DNA from: Cyanobacteria bacterium K_Offshore_surface_m2_239
Lineage (GTDB): Bacteria; Cyanobacteriota; Cyanobacteriia; PCC-6307; Cyanobiaceae
Length of the DNA stretch: 37,540 bases
Direction: 5' to 3'
NCBI GenBank assembly: GCA_016882305.1
Contig: VGQX01000011.1
Coordinates: 1-37,540 of the forward strand
Shown here: in pieces, positions 7,154 to 14,985 of the stretch
How the letters are laid out: each line of letters opens with the position of its first letter
Position numbering within the stretch: the stretch's first letter is position 1
Made by a program: the position numbers and the translations under genes
Notes under the pieces: generated by a model
Seen by the model: only the letters and a program-made list of their open reading frames with translations
The model's database searches: none
What the model was told of the DNA's origin: nothing

Positions 7154-7861
7154 CTAGCGATCTGAGCATTGCGGCGATCGCAGGGCGGTAAAGGTCAGCG
7201 CCTGGCCCGATAGCTTTGGATTGAGACTCAGTAGGTAGGGCACCGCCTGAGCTGCCCAGGGCTGGGGATCAATGTATGTGCCGGCTTTGGCTGCTCCGTG
7301 GATAGTGGCTAGGGCCTGGGTGTTCACCGCCCCCGGCGATAAGGTGACGGCCCCCATGCCGGCGGGTAGGTCCTGGGCGAGGGCCTGGGTCAGCCCCTCG
7401 ATCGCCCACTTGCTGGCGCAGAAGGGCGCGGCCCCCGCTGCCCCCACCCTCCCCCAGCGGGCGCTGAGGTTGACCACCATGCCCTGCCCCCTTGCGACCA
7501 TCGCTGGCAACGCGGCCCGTAGCAGGTTGACGGTCCCGCCCAGGTTGACGTCGAAAGTGCGATCGCACAGCTCCGCCGGAATTTCCCACAGTGGACCCAG
7601 TGGGTGCATCACCCCGGCGTTGTTAATTAATAGATCGGGCGGCAATTCCGCGATCCATTGTATTACCCAGCGATCTACCTGGGCGGCGTCAGAAATGTCC
7701 ACGGTGGCAAAGCTGTGTGGGAATGGGTGCTGGTGTTGGAGGGCTTCGATCGCCTCTCTGTCCACATCGCATCCCACAACACGGTGCCCTTGGGCGATAA
7801 ATTCCTCCGCTAGAGCGCGGCCCAGGCCTTGGGCCACGCCTGTAATGACCACGGTCTGCAT
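7154..7861 (-). CDS. Short-chain dehydrogenase/reductase with Phe in place of catalytic Tyr
   Basis: The 235-residue protein has the SDR cofactor motif TGVAQGLG (residues 7-14), the NNAG motif (80-83), Ser133 and Lys151. In the YxxxK motif the tyrosine is Phe147 (PFCASKWAIEG; codon TTC), so the usual acid/base residue is absent. It may have weak, altered or no reductase activity. The ATG at 7861 lies 1 bp after the stop of the desaturase-like gene, so the two are translated from one transcript. It is the last gene of a four-gene minus-strand block. Codon usage and HIP1 octamers (7174 and 7559) set it apart from the neighbouring cassette DNA. Product specificity is unknown. Confidence 0.85.
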   Translation of the reverse strand: MQTVVITGVAQGLGRALAEEFIAQGHRVVGCDVDREAIEALQHQHPFPHSFATVDISDAAQVDRWVIQWIAELPPDLLINNAGVMHPLGPLWEIPAELCDRTFDVNLGGTVNLLRAALPAMVARGQGMVVNLSARWGRVGAAGAAPFCASKWAIEGLTQALAQDLPAGMGAVTLSPGAVNTQALATIHGAAKAGTYIDPQPWAAQAVPYLLSLNPKLSGQALTFTALRSPQCSDR

Positions 7862-7862
7862 G

Positions 7863-8759
7863 CTAAGTCTCTGCGCGTTGCTGCCCCAACGCTACCCAGA
7901 ACTGAACCAAGAAATCACCATATCCATAGTTGAGGTGCTTGATCTGGGCGAAGTGGCTAGTGTGGAGTCCGGGTAGGGCATGCATGGGCAAGGCGGGTCT
8001 GGCGTGGTGCTCTACGTGCCAGCAGTTGCCGTTGGTAAACCAGTCCATGAATCGGCTGGGCTGAATTGTGCGGCTGTTGACGAACGGATCAGTGCTGATG
8101 GGCTCGCAGCCCCAGTGCTCGGGCAGCTCGATCAGGGCGTGGATAGGGCTAGCAAACAGCAGCGGCACTGCCCAAAGCTGAAGTGCCAAGGTGCTGTGAA
8201 AGGCCAGGGAGAAGGCGACGGCCAGTACGATCGCGCCAGCAAACACCCAATACCCCTGCTGGATTTCCGCCAGACGAGCAGCGCTGAGGTTGTGTCCTGT
8301 CTTGCCCATGTCGGCTCGGAGAGCAGGGCGATCGCCCCGCAGCGCCATGCCTATTCTCTGCACCACTGCCCGGTAATGGGCCAGCATCGAAAGGTGCAGA
8401 ATAATACCCGTCGGGGTTGCCAGTTGCTCAAAGTCGTAGGCAAAAGACTCTTCATCGTCGGCGGTGCCCAGGGCGCGGTGGTGGTGGAGGTGGGTCGCTC
8501 GGTAGCGGGTGAAATCCACCAGCAGGGGCAGACCCAGAGCTGTGCCCACCCAGCGCTGCCAGCCGCCGCCATAATGTTTTTGGTGAATCAGCTCGTGCTC
8601 TAGCTCAATCCCGTGGGCAAATATAGCGCCCAATCCCAGCTGGGCCAAGAGCTTCAGAGGCCAGGGCATCAGCACGATGAGTGTACCGAATCCGATCACA
8701 AGCGCGCCATACAAAGCCAGTTTCCGGTAGAAGATCTGGGCAGCGGGTGAGTGTTTCAC
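7863..8759 (-). CDS. Membrane fatty-acid-desaturase-family di-iron enzyme
   Basis: The 298-residue protein has the three histidine boxes of the membrane di-iron desaturase/hydroxylase superfamily: HELIHQKH (55-62), HLHHH (90-94) and HVEHH (248-252), plus His215 in LPEHWGCE. Hydrophobic segments lie at about 15-50 (two), 72-83 and 172-212 (two), so it is an inner- or thylakoid-membrane enzyme. Such enzymes desaturate or hydroxylate fatty acids, alkanes, carotenoids or small amino-acid derivatives. With a decarboxylase and a saccharopine-dehydrogenase-like enzyme upstream, a non-lipid substrate is possible, but this is inference. The gene is followed at 1 bp by the SDR gene and separated from the upstream dehydrogenase by a repeat-bearing gap of 172 bp. 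Confidence 0.85.
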   Translation of the reverse strand: MKHSPAAQIFYRKLALYGALVIGFGTLIVLMPWPLKLLAQLGLGAIFAHGIELEHELIHQKHYGGGWQRWVGTALGLPLLVDFTRYRATHLHHHRALGTADDEESFAYDFEQLATPTGIILHLSMLAHYRAVVQRIGMALRGDRPALRADMGKTGHNLSAARLAEIQQGYWVFAGAIVLAVAFSLAFHSTLALQLWAVPLLFASPIHALIELPEHWGCEPISTDPFVNSRTIQPSRFMDWFTNGNCWHVEHHARPALPMHALPGLHTSHFAQIKHLNYGYGDFLVQFWVALGQQRAET

Positions 8760-8814
8760 GGGGAGACTAGGTGGGTTGGGGATAGGGGTGGTGTAAAGGG
8801 TGTGGAGCAGCGGT

Positions 8815-8903
8815 CCTCACCCCCAGGTGCTCTCCCAATGGCAGAGGGGAGCCGGAAGGATTTTTCAAACTCCCTCCCCCCGGGAGAGGGAATAAGGGTG
8901 AGG
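8815..8903. repeat. MITE-like inverted repeat in an intergenic gap
   Basis: CCTCACCC (8815-8822) and CTCTCCC (8830-8836) are matched in inverted order by GGGAGAG (8882-8888) and GGGTGAGG (8896-8903). Nested CCTCACCC...CTCTCCC repeats of this form are, as I recall, common intergenic repeats in larger-genome cyanobacteria, which supports an outside origin for this block. Confidence 0.6.
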
Positions 8904-8931
8904 GCAATCAGTAATTTCAGTCTGATGAACG

Positions 8932-10269
8932 CTAATCGACTATTTGGGCAAGCGCCGATCGCAGCGGCGTTTCCAGATAGGCAAACCGCTCCGTCAACTG
9001 GCCCTGGTGGGTGACGACTGCCCGCGCCACGTCGGCAGGCAGGCCCTGAAGCAGGCCCCGCTTCTCCCTGTCGGCGGCGATCAGTCCCTCCAGGTAGGGC
9101 AGCAGCATGGTGCCAAAGGCCACCGACGCATCCACCGGTAGCCCGGCGCAGAGGTTGTCGATCGCCATCACCGTCACAGTGCCGGCCTCAAACGATTGGG
9201 AAACCTGCTCGGTGACGGGGTCGTAGTCGAAGGTGGGGTGGTGGAGGTCGCCAGCGGCAACGCTACACGCCACGCTCCCGTCGGGAGGATCGCAGCTTAG
9301 GTCGCCCACCACCTGGAGCCGCTGGGGTCGATCCTGCCAGGCGGCGCGAAACTCCGGCTGGGGCAGAAGCTTGGGAAGGTGCGGCGCATAGAACACGCAG
9401 TTGAGCAGTACCGTCAGATTGTTCAGCATCTCCGGCAACAGGCTGCGGTGGCTGAAGGGGTCAGCGGCGTACTCGGCGGTATCGAAAATTCCTGCCCCGT
9501 TGCGCAACAGATCGGCCTTGGTTAGCGGGCAAAGCACTAAACTAGGCTCGGTGGACTGGGCTACGTTGGCTAGCTCGCCAGCCGCGACAATCCGGTGGGG
9601 TAGATGCTGAAAAATGTCGATTGCCCCCTGGCCCACGTTGCCCAGCCCAGCCACCGCAAACACCGCCGGATAGTGGCCGAAGCCCGTCGCGGTCGGGTTC
9701 TGGCGAATGGCCTCGGCCAGTTCACCCAGGTGAGCCAGGGCAGCGGCCAAGTCGGGGTAGTCGTAGATGGGGCGCAACTGGCTGAACATCGAGGGCGTAC
9801 CAAGGGACTTAAGGCGATTGCCCAGGGCGCGCAGGGTTTCGAGCATGCCTGCGTGGCCCGCCGATCGCCCAAAGAAAACCGTGCGGTGGCCCGCCTCATC
9901 CACAATGCTCTCGTAGTCCACCAGGGTGATACGGCGATCGAGCAACTCCTGCAAAATCGGCATATTGCCGGACTGGCCCTTGATCACGTGGGCAAAAACT
10001 AGGTAAGTCTTACCGTCGATCAGCTGCTCCGGGTAGACCTCCTTAATGCAGAGTATGATGTCGGCCTCAGACAGGTCTTCTTTGACGGTGGCCCCGGCGT
10101 TGGAGTAGGCGGCATCGGCGTACGCCCGCAGCCGTGAAGGCTGCACCAAAAATGTCACCTGGGGAAACCGGGCCAGAATCAGCGCCACCTGCTCCGGCAG
10201 CAGTGGTGTGCGGGCTTCAAACTTGCGATCATTCTCGCGGCGGATGGCGATGGTGATGGGAGTCGTCAT
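8932..10269 (-). CDS. Lysine-ketoglutarate reductase / saccharopine dehydrogenase-like enzyme
   Basis: The 445-residue protein begins with an alanine-dehydrogenase/transhydrogenase N-terminal domain of the lysine-ketoglutarate-reductase kind (IAIRRENDRKFEARTPLLPE; later VFAHVIKGQSGNMPILQELL, LVDYESIVDEAGHRTVFFGR). A Rossmann nucleotide-binding motif (VAGLGNVGQGA) lies near residue 210. Family members join an amino group to a 2-oxo acid by reductive amination, giving saccharopine-like (opine-type) products, or run the reverse. The gene follows the decarboxylase gene on the same strand with a gap of about 200 bp. The pair recalls dehydrogenase/decarboxylase couples such as carboxyspermidine or carboxyaminopropylagmatine formation, though this dehydrogenase is of a different subfamily. 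The exact substrate cannot be read from sequence. Confidence 0.8.
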   Translation of the reverse strand: MTTPITIAIRRENDRKFEARTPLLPEQVALILARFPQVTFLVQPSRLRAYADAAYSNAGATVKEDLSEADIILCIKEVYPEQLIDGKTYLVFAHVIKGQSGNMPILQELLDRRITLVDYESIVDEAGHRTVFFGRSAGHAGMLETLRALGNRLKSLGTPSMFSQLRPIYDYPDLAAALAHLGELAEAIRQNPTATGFGHYPAVFAVAGLGNVGQGAIDIFQHLPHRIVAAGELANVAQSTEPSLVLCPLTKADLLRNGAGIFDTAEYAADPFSHRSLLPEMLNNLTVLLNCVFYAPHLPKLLPQPEFRAAWQDRPQRLQVVGDLSCDPPDGSVACSVAAGDLHHPTFDYDPVTEQVSQSFEAGTVTVMAIDNLCAGLPVDASVAFGTMLLPYLEGLIAADREKRGLLQGLPADVARAVVTHQGQLTERFAYLETPLRSALAQIVD

Positions 10270-10471
10270 AGGGACATGAATGTGAAAACAGCTCAGGCAA
10301 AAACAACTTGTCGTCTAACTCGCCTTGCCAAGGGGGTTGGGGAGATTTTCAGGGAGTTTCCTGTGAAGCGTGAACCTTTCTGCAATGTGGGTTTAATCCC
10401 CCCGAATCCGTGCGACAGGGTGTTCTCCCTGCGTCCCTCCTTGTGAAGGGGAGTAAATCTTGTGGGAAAGG
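10270..10471. other. Intergenic gap within the four-gene block
   Basis: No gene. It holds G-rich and C-rich stretches resembling dispersed cyanobacterial intergenic repeats but no clear paired structure or promoter that I could support. Confidence 0.4.
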
Positions 10472-11767
10472 TTAGATTTCCACCAGCTTTTGGTGGACAA
10501 AGAAGTCGTCGTAGGTGCCGCGATCGCGGATTACCACCATATTTCCGCCCGCATAGGCTACCTCTGCTGGATAGGGATGCAGGGCAAAGTTGGTCAGCGA
10601 GTGATTGTAGCCGTAGGCGCCGCAGTTTTGGATCGCCACTACGTCGCCTATGGTAATGTCCTCCGGCAGCGATACCTCCCGAACCATAACATCCACAGGC
10701 GTCGGTAGCTGCCCCGCTAGCACGGCGGGCCGCATGGGGGAGTCGCCCTTGCCCAGCACCCGCAGGTAGCGGCTGGCGGGCTGCATGGCCGGGGTGCGGT
10801 ACAGGTTGTGGATACCACCGTGGAGAATGACAAACCGCTGGCCCTGGGATTCTTTGACGTCCAGCACCTCGGCCAGATAGTAGCCCGCCTCCCCGATCAG
10901 GTAGCGGCCCATTTCCAGAATGCAGTGGTGAGGTTTGGCACCAGATGCAAAGTGTTCTGCCAGGGCCACCCCGAAGCCCACCGTGTCAAACTCCTCATCG
11001 ACGTCGTTGTAGGCAATGCCGATGCCGCCGCCAAAGTCGAGTGTGTGGACGGGAATGCCGGAGGCGTGCAGTTTGGCGGCGATCGCCGCCGTGTTTTGCC
11101 AGGCCGCCAGCAGCTGCCGGTAGTCCAGCACGTTGCTCTCGGTAAACACGTGAATACCGCGAAACTCCAGGTGCTTCATTTCCAGCAGTGCAGCTAGGGT
11201 GGCCGCCATGGCCGCCTCATCCACACCAAATTTGCTGGCCCCCTGGCCGTTCATCGCGATGGGCTTGAGGGTGTCGCAGGCCGGTCCATCAGCCTCACCG
11301 GAACGAACCTCACAGCTATTGGCGCTGCGATAGGCCGGGTTTACCCGCAGCAACACCGGCTGCACGACGGCCTGGGCCGCCGCCAGTTCATCCAGCCGCC
11401 GTGCTTCGCCAATGGATTCCACCACCACCAGGGCCACACCCTCTGCCAGGGCCGCCAATAACTCCTGGCGACTTTTGCCAGGGCCCGTAAAGACAATCTC
11501 CTCTGGGTCAAAGCCAACCCGCAGCGCCGTGATCAGCTCCCCTAGGGAACTCACCTCCGCCGCCGCCCCCAGCTGGGCAAAGCGCCGACAGATGGTCAGG
11601 TTGGCGTTGGCCTTGAGCGCGTAGTGCAGCCGAAAGTTGGGCGGCAAGCAGCCCTGCAGCTGCTTGTACCGCCGGGCAATGAGATCGAGGTCATACACGT
11701 AGAGCGGCGAACCGTAGCTCTGCAAGGCTTGGCCCAGTACCTGGTCAGTTAAGTACTCAATCGGCAT
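10472..11767 (-). CDS. PLP-dependent decarboxylase, alanine-racemase fold, catalytic Cys replaced by Pro
   Basis: The 431-residue protein belongs to the fold-type III decarboxylases (diaminopimelate, ornithine and carboxynorspermidine decarboxylase relatives). The PLP lysine is Lys52 (LHYALKANANLTI), the phosphate loop is GGGIG (246-250), and EMGR (285-288) replaces the usual EPGR. In the C-terminal domain the motif that normally reads GPLCTPxD is GQLPTPVD, so the catalytic cysteine is Pro355. CGAYGYNHS (382-390) matches the usual GAYG segment. ATG 11767 is preferred because MPIEYLTDQV is the natural family start; an upstream in-frame ATG at 11806 would add 13 residues. It is the first gene of the minus-strand block, so it probably supplies or trims an amine substrate. 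It may also be a remodelled non-decarboxylating enzyme. Confidence 0.85.
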   Translation of the reverse strand: MPIEYLTDQVLGQALQSYGSPLYVYDLDLIARRYKQLQGCLPPNFRLHYALKANANLTICRRFAQLGAAAEVSSLGELITALRVGFDPEEIVFTGPGKSRQELLAALAEGVALVVVESIGEARRLDELAAAQAVVQPVLLRVNPAYRSANSCEVRSGEADGPACDTLKPIAMNGQGASKFGVDEAAMAATLAALLEMKHLEFRGIHVFTESNVLDYRQLLAAWQNTAAIAAKLHASGIPVHTLDFGGGIGIAYNDVDEEFDTVGFGVALAEHFASGAKPHHCILEMGRYLIGEAGYYLAEVLDVKESQGQRFVILHGGIHNLYRTPAMQPASRYLRVLGKGDSPMRPAVLAGQLPTPVDVMVREVSLPEDITIGDVVAIQNCGAYGYNHSLTNFALHPYPAEVAYAGGNMVVIRDRGTYDDFFVHQKLVEI

Positions 11768-11806
11768 AGTAGGGTGGTGAGTAAGGTGGTGAGAATCAAA
11801 TACCAT

Positions 11807-12250
11807 TGTTGAAGCGTACCACCACCAATCCTTAGGTTATAGAGCCAGCAACCGCCACCGACTCAAACCAGCAACCGTTTTGGTTGTGGCGCATCCGTTA
11901 CCTAACGCTACTCGGAAGATCCTCATTGTCACCGAAGAAGTCGGCTCGGTTTGACCCGCCCACATTGGGGAAGGCCAAGAAGACCAGTAAATGAAACCCA
12001 CCTTTCATAAGGGCAGCGTTAGTTAAATCGGGATGCTCGGCTCCACGGTTGAAGATCCGAAGAACGTAAATGGTAAAACTCTGAGGCGTGCGCTTGGGTC
12101 AGAACCTCAAGATATGAGGTGGCATCAGGTAGCTATGGTGCCGGGGCCACAACAAAGATCAGCAGTAGGTCCAGGGCGATAGCCCTATACAGCCTGGGAG
12201 GGAGGGAGGCTAGAGCAGAGAACGAGGTCCACCACAACGACGTACCGCGC
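11807..12250. other. Gene-less stretch upstream of the four-gene block
   Basis: No coding sequence is supported. The promoter of the minus-strand block should lie near 11770-11900 but no consensus pair was recognised. It contains the weak attC candidate at 11900-12024. Confidence 0.5.
11900..12024 (+). repeat. Possible degenerate attC (125 bp)
   Basis: ACCTAAC (11900-11906) matches R'' fully, and GGGCAGCGTTAGTT (12011-12024) resembles the right end of attC 3 (GGGGCAGCGTTATGC). TAACGCT and AGCGTTA pair, but the pairing does not extend further, so this is weak. Confidence 0.3.
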
Positions 12251-12886
12251 TCACCCCCGGGCGCTGGAGTTGACAGTCACCGGAATGGCAAGCAGCCCCC
12301 AAGCATACTGTGAGGGGACAGCGGGCTCAAAGTCATTGGCCAAGCTGAGGTCGTCGCACACCGCCGGCACGATGCCGGCATCGAAGGAGAAGCGACCGGG
12401 GCCGTTGAACAGCAGGGCGAGGCAGCTGCCGCCCAGATAGAGCAGCACCAGCTCCAGCACATAGATGTTGAAGCCGGCGGTGGAGCTGTGCTGGTAAGCA
12501 GCCACCGCCATCGTGCTGCTGAGGGCCAGGGCACCGAGGGGAGTGAGCAGGCCGAGGATCACCAGCCAGCTGACGATCAGCACCGAGAAGCCGGCGGCGT
12601 AGGCGAAGACCAGCGAGAAGGGCAGGTGCAGAGAGTCCACATAGAAGTTAGCGAACTGCTGGGGATCGGCGAGCTTTTCCTGGCCGTGGTGTACCGTCGG
12701 CCCGCCCATGCTCAGCCGCATTAGCAGCAGACCAACGGAAGCCAGCAGGCCTGGGCGCTGCTGGTAGGCGCGCACGGCTGGTGCGACTGCCGTGAAACCA
12801 GCCAGGGGAGCAGATCTTGCGGCGGGCTCGTCCATCGCGACGAACCTGTTCATCGCGACGAACCAGAGGGCGACACAGGCGGCCAT
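12251..12886 (-). CDS. DoxX-family membrane protein
   Basis: The protein has the DoxX-like core: LLLMRLSMGGPTVHHGQEKL, then membrane segments LPFSLVFAYAAGFSVLIVSW, ILGLLTPLGALALSSTMAVA and a last one in YVLELVLLYLGGSCLALLF, ending with the typical NGPGRFSFD. DoxX proteins are four-helix inner-membrane proteins of unclear redox-linked role. The frame stays open upstream into the 3' end of the neighbouring transposase, so the native start cannot be fixed; ATG 12886 (211 residues) is used here. The long segment before the first DoxX helix is unusual and may be non-native. The C-terminal tail (about 45 residues) is longer than in most relatives. Confidence 0.65.
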   Translation of the reverse strand: MAACVALWFVAMNRFVAMDEPAARSAPLAGFTAVAPAVRAYQQRPGLLASVGLLLMRLSMGGPTVHHGQEKLADPQQFANFYVDSLHLPFSLVFAYAAGFSVLIVSWLVILGLLTPLGALALSSTMAVAAYQHSSTAGFNIYVLELVLLYLGGSCLALLFNGPGRFSFDAGIVPAVCDDLSLANDFEPAVPSQYAWGLLAIPVTVNSSARG

Positions 12887-12918
12887 GAAGCCGCCGAACA
12901 GCTCAAGCAGGGACTTGA

Positions 12919-13897
12919 TTACCCATAAGCCTCCGCGACCCTGAGCCTCCTTTCGGTGCATGGCATACAGCAACAGACCGCATTGGCGATCCGCTCCGTC
13001 ATCGCCGCCAGCGAGAAGCGCCTATTGAAGCGGAAGCAGTGGCCGCCGAGGTACCGCCTGGCGTACTTGTCAAAGTTGAAGGCGTGGAAAGTGCCGTTGA
13101 GGCTGGTCTTGAGGTTGCCCAGCACCGTGTTGATCCAGCGAAACTGAGGAAGATCGTTGGGGTGTCTGCCACCGGTGACGATGACCTCGTGGCTGCAACC
13201 TGCTGCGGTGACCGAGCGAAAGCAGGCCAGGCCATCGGAGAGAACGGCGCTGCCGGGAGCCAGGTGATCTCTGGCCCAGGTGGCGATCGCCTCGGAACTG
13301 AAGCCAGCCACCGGAGTGATTTTGGCGTGTATCGGGTGACCTGCCTCATTCACGGAAACAGCTGCGACAATGGGAATCTTGTTCTCCGATCCGCGACCTG
13401 CCTTGCCACCCGGGCGTTCTCCGCCGAGGTATGCATCATCGATCTGGATCTTTCCCCGCAGCACGTAGGCATCATCCCGATCGCTCATGGCCCTCAGAAT
13501 CTTGTTGTGAAGAAGCCAGGCCGTGTCATAGTTAACTCCCAGATGGCGACTAAGCGCTAGAGAAGAAATGCCGGTTTTGGCCTGCCCGATCAAATAGAAG
13601 GCCTGAAACCAAGTGGTGAGAGGCAACTACTGCTTTGCAGAAGCCTGGCGGCTAGGTGGCCTGCATGATCGTGCCGGCCGTAAGAGTGGCCTGATGGCCA
13701 CAGGTGCGGCACTGATAACACTTGAGCCGTCGCCCGTAAACGAGACCATGCTCATGGCCACCGCAGCGTGGGCAGCGGAACCCATCTGGCCAGCGAGCCT
13801 TCTCCAAAGCAGCCTCACATTGCTCCTCAGTGCCATAGAGGCGCAGGAACCGGCGCAGTGAGAGGCCTTTCTGGAACTGGATCGCGCTGCGGGCCAT
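12919..13897 (-). mobile_element. IS1595-family (ISXO2-like) transposase, broken by a 25-bp insertion
   Basis: The N-terminal part (13652-13897) has the zinc ribbon CPRCGG...CYQCRTCG and ends GTIMQAT. The rest (12919-13626) starts LTTWFQAFYLIGQAKTGISS and carries the DDE-type catalytic core (IQIDDAYLGGER, VLSDGLACFR, HFHAFNFDKYARRYL-like end). Family members read straight from MQAT into KLPLTTW. Here a net insertion of about 25 bp near 13625-13656 adds a stop and shifts the frame. The inserted bases form an imperfect hairpin (CTGCTTTGCAG). The element lies between a DoxX-like gene and the second intI fragment and probably removed the 5' part of that intI. Terminal repeats and target duplication could not be identified, so the coordinates cover only the coding part. 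Confidence 0.8.
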
Positions 13898-13901
13898 GAC
13901 T

Positions 13902-13923
13902 TGACTGGTATTTGTGTACCAGT
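13902..13923. repeat. 8-bp inverted repeat beside the transposase start
   Basis: GACTGGTA (13902-13909) and TACCAGTC (13916-13923) flank a 6-base loop just upstream of the transposase start. It may be part of the IS end or its 5' leader. Confidence 0.5.
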
Positions 13924-13963
13924 CTACGGCCGCGTCTGCCAGTGCGAGGAGCGAGCTAGGTAA

Positions 13964-14272
13964 TCAAGATGGTTTTTTCCCCAGGGCCACCGCTGGCGCG
14001 ATGCCCGACAGGAAATGGAGGGCAGGCATCACCTGGACCCGAGCCTGGTGCAGCGCGCCGTGCGCGCAGCCGTGCAGGCGGCGGGGATCAGCAAGCCAGC
14101 CACCTGCCACAGCTTCCGTCATTCGTTCGCCACACACCGCCTGGAGCAAGGCTCCTACATCCGTACGATTCAGAAGCTGCTGGGTCACAGTGATGTAAAG
14201 ACCACCATGATCTACACCCATCTCTTGAATCGCGGACCCTCAGGGGTGCGCAGCCCCGCTGACCTGCTTTGA
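13964..14272 (+). pseudogene. intI: Integron integrase C-terminal fragment (intI-B)
   Basis: The frame opens after a stop at 13961 and reads through [29 protein letters not shown], the catalytic box [34 protein letters not shown] and the end GVRSPADLL. It thus retains box II His/Arg and the nucleophilic Tyr that intI-A partly lacks. The N-terminal domain and box I Arg are missing, cut off next to the IS1595 element. It is a second, diverged copy, not the missing half of intI-A: where the two overlap they differ (HQDIKTT against [14 protein letters not shown] against HLLNRGP). It has cassette orientation and its stop codon lies only a few bases before element E4, exactly the arrangement seen for intI-A. 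Confidence 0.9.
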
Positions 14273-14275
14273 AGC

Positions 14276-14434
14276 CTGGGATGTTATGCGGACCGCGTAA
14301 CAAACCATGACGACGTGGAGGGGGCTGTGGTCTTGCTAGGAGTAGGGAGTTGGTTGCCAGGAGGTGTACCATCGGTAGCTTATGCGGCAAAAGCCGCCAA
14401 AGGGCAAACTATGCGGTCCTACGAACTGTTCGAA
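14276..14434 (+). repeat. Long attC-like element E4 (about 159 bp) directly after intI-B
   Basis: The left arm GTTATGCGGACCGCGTAAC is itself nearly palindromic, like the left arm of E1. The right arm CTATGCGGTCCTACGAACT ends in GTTCGAA (14428-14434). GGACCGC in the left arm matches the right arm in inverted sense. The left boundary is approximate because no clear R'' box is visible. GTTATGC at 14283 could alternatively be the core of an attI. Confidence 0.5.
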
Positions 14435-14450
14435 TGTTTATGCATTTATT

Positions 14451-14479
14451 TTGGCATCTTCCGTTATAAACAGTATAAT
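14451..14479 (+). promoter_or_regulatory. Sigma70-type promoter sequence without an obvious gene
   Basis: TTGGCA (14451-14456) and a perfect TATAAT (14474-14479) are 17 bp apart. It points rightward, into the antisense strand of the broken membrane-protein gene, and no + strand gene starts nearby. Confidence 0.5.
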
Positions 14480-14506
14480 TCTGGAGAACAGTTGATCCCC
14501 GTCTTA

Positions 14507-14985
14507 TCAGATTCCTCGTGAAGTCAGCTCGTCGTCAATGAGCGGAAGCAAGAATACCGTACACGGAAGAATCAGAATCTTGGCTTGTTCTGGAATGCCT
14601 AGCAAGGTTGAGAAACTATCATTGATGCTCAAGGCCCAGACCAAAAAAGAGACAACCGACAAAGAATAGTAGTGACGCAGGAGTTTTTCTGATTCCTTAA
14701 GGCGGCGTGCAGATTGCCGGAGATATAAATCTGTTCCGGTACCCCAATTAACGTAATTACGATAGTTGCCACCTTGCCTGTTGGTCCGGGGGCCAGCGGA
14801 GCATAAAACGCCAAAGCCTCTCCAGGGATGTACTTGATAAGTTTTGATTGGTAATCATCCTCTGCCGCGGGCTGGGATGCTTGGTCATCCTTAGGTGTTG
14901 ATGCTATTCCCTCTACCTTAGGTATGTAATTCAGCACTAAACCAGTGTGATGACCCCTTGAAGGGTAAGCGATGGTGCCAGGCAT
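14507..14985 (-). pseudogene. Frameshifted small membrane protein of unknown function
   Basis: Reading from ATG 14985, the first frame gives DDYQSKLIKYIPGEALAFYA, then a membrane segment (VATIVITLIGVP). Near 14745 the sense reading moves to another frame: DLYLRQSARRLKESEKLLRH, then SLSVVSFLVWALSIND, a further hydrophobic stretch, and a stop at 14507. Joined, this makes a protein of about 159 residues with two to three membrane segments and a YIPGEA motif before the first helix, a layout seen in unnamed bacterial proteins. No function is known to me. The shift could be a sequence error. It lies between E4 and attC 4, on the opposite strand, as the other unknown membrane gene lies between E3 and attC 3. 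Confidence 0.6.

Noticed and set aside
1-14272. intI-A and intI-B as two halves of one gene split by an insertion
   Set aside because: They overlap at the C-terminus and differ there in sequence, so they are two copies.
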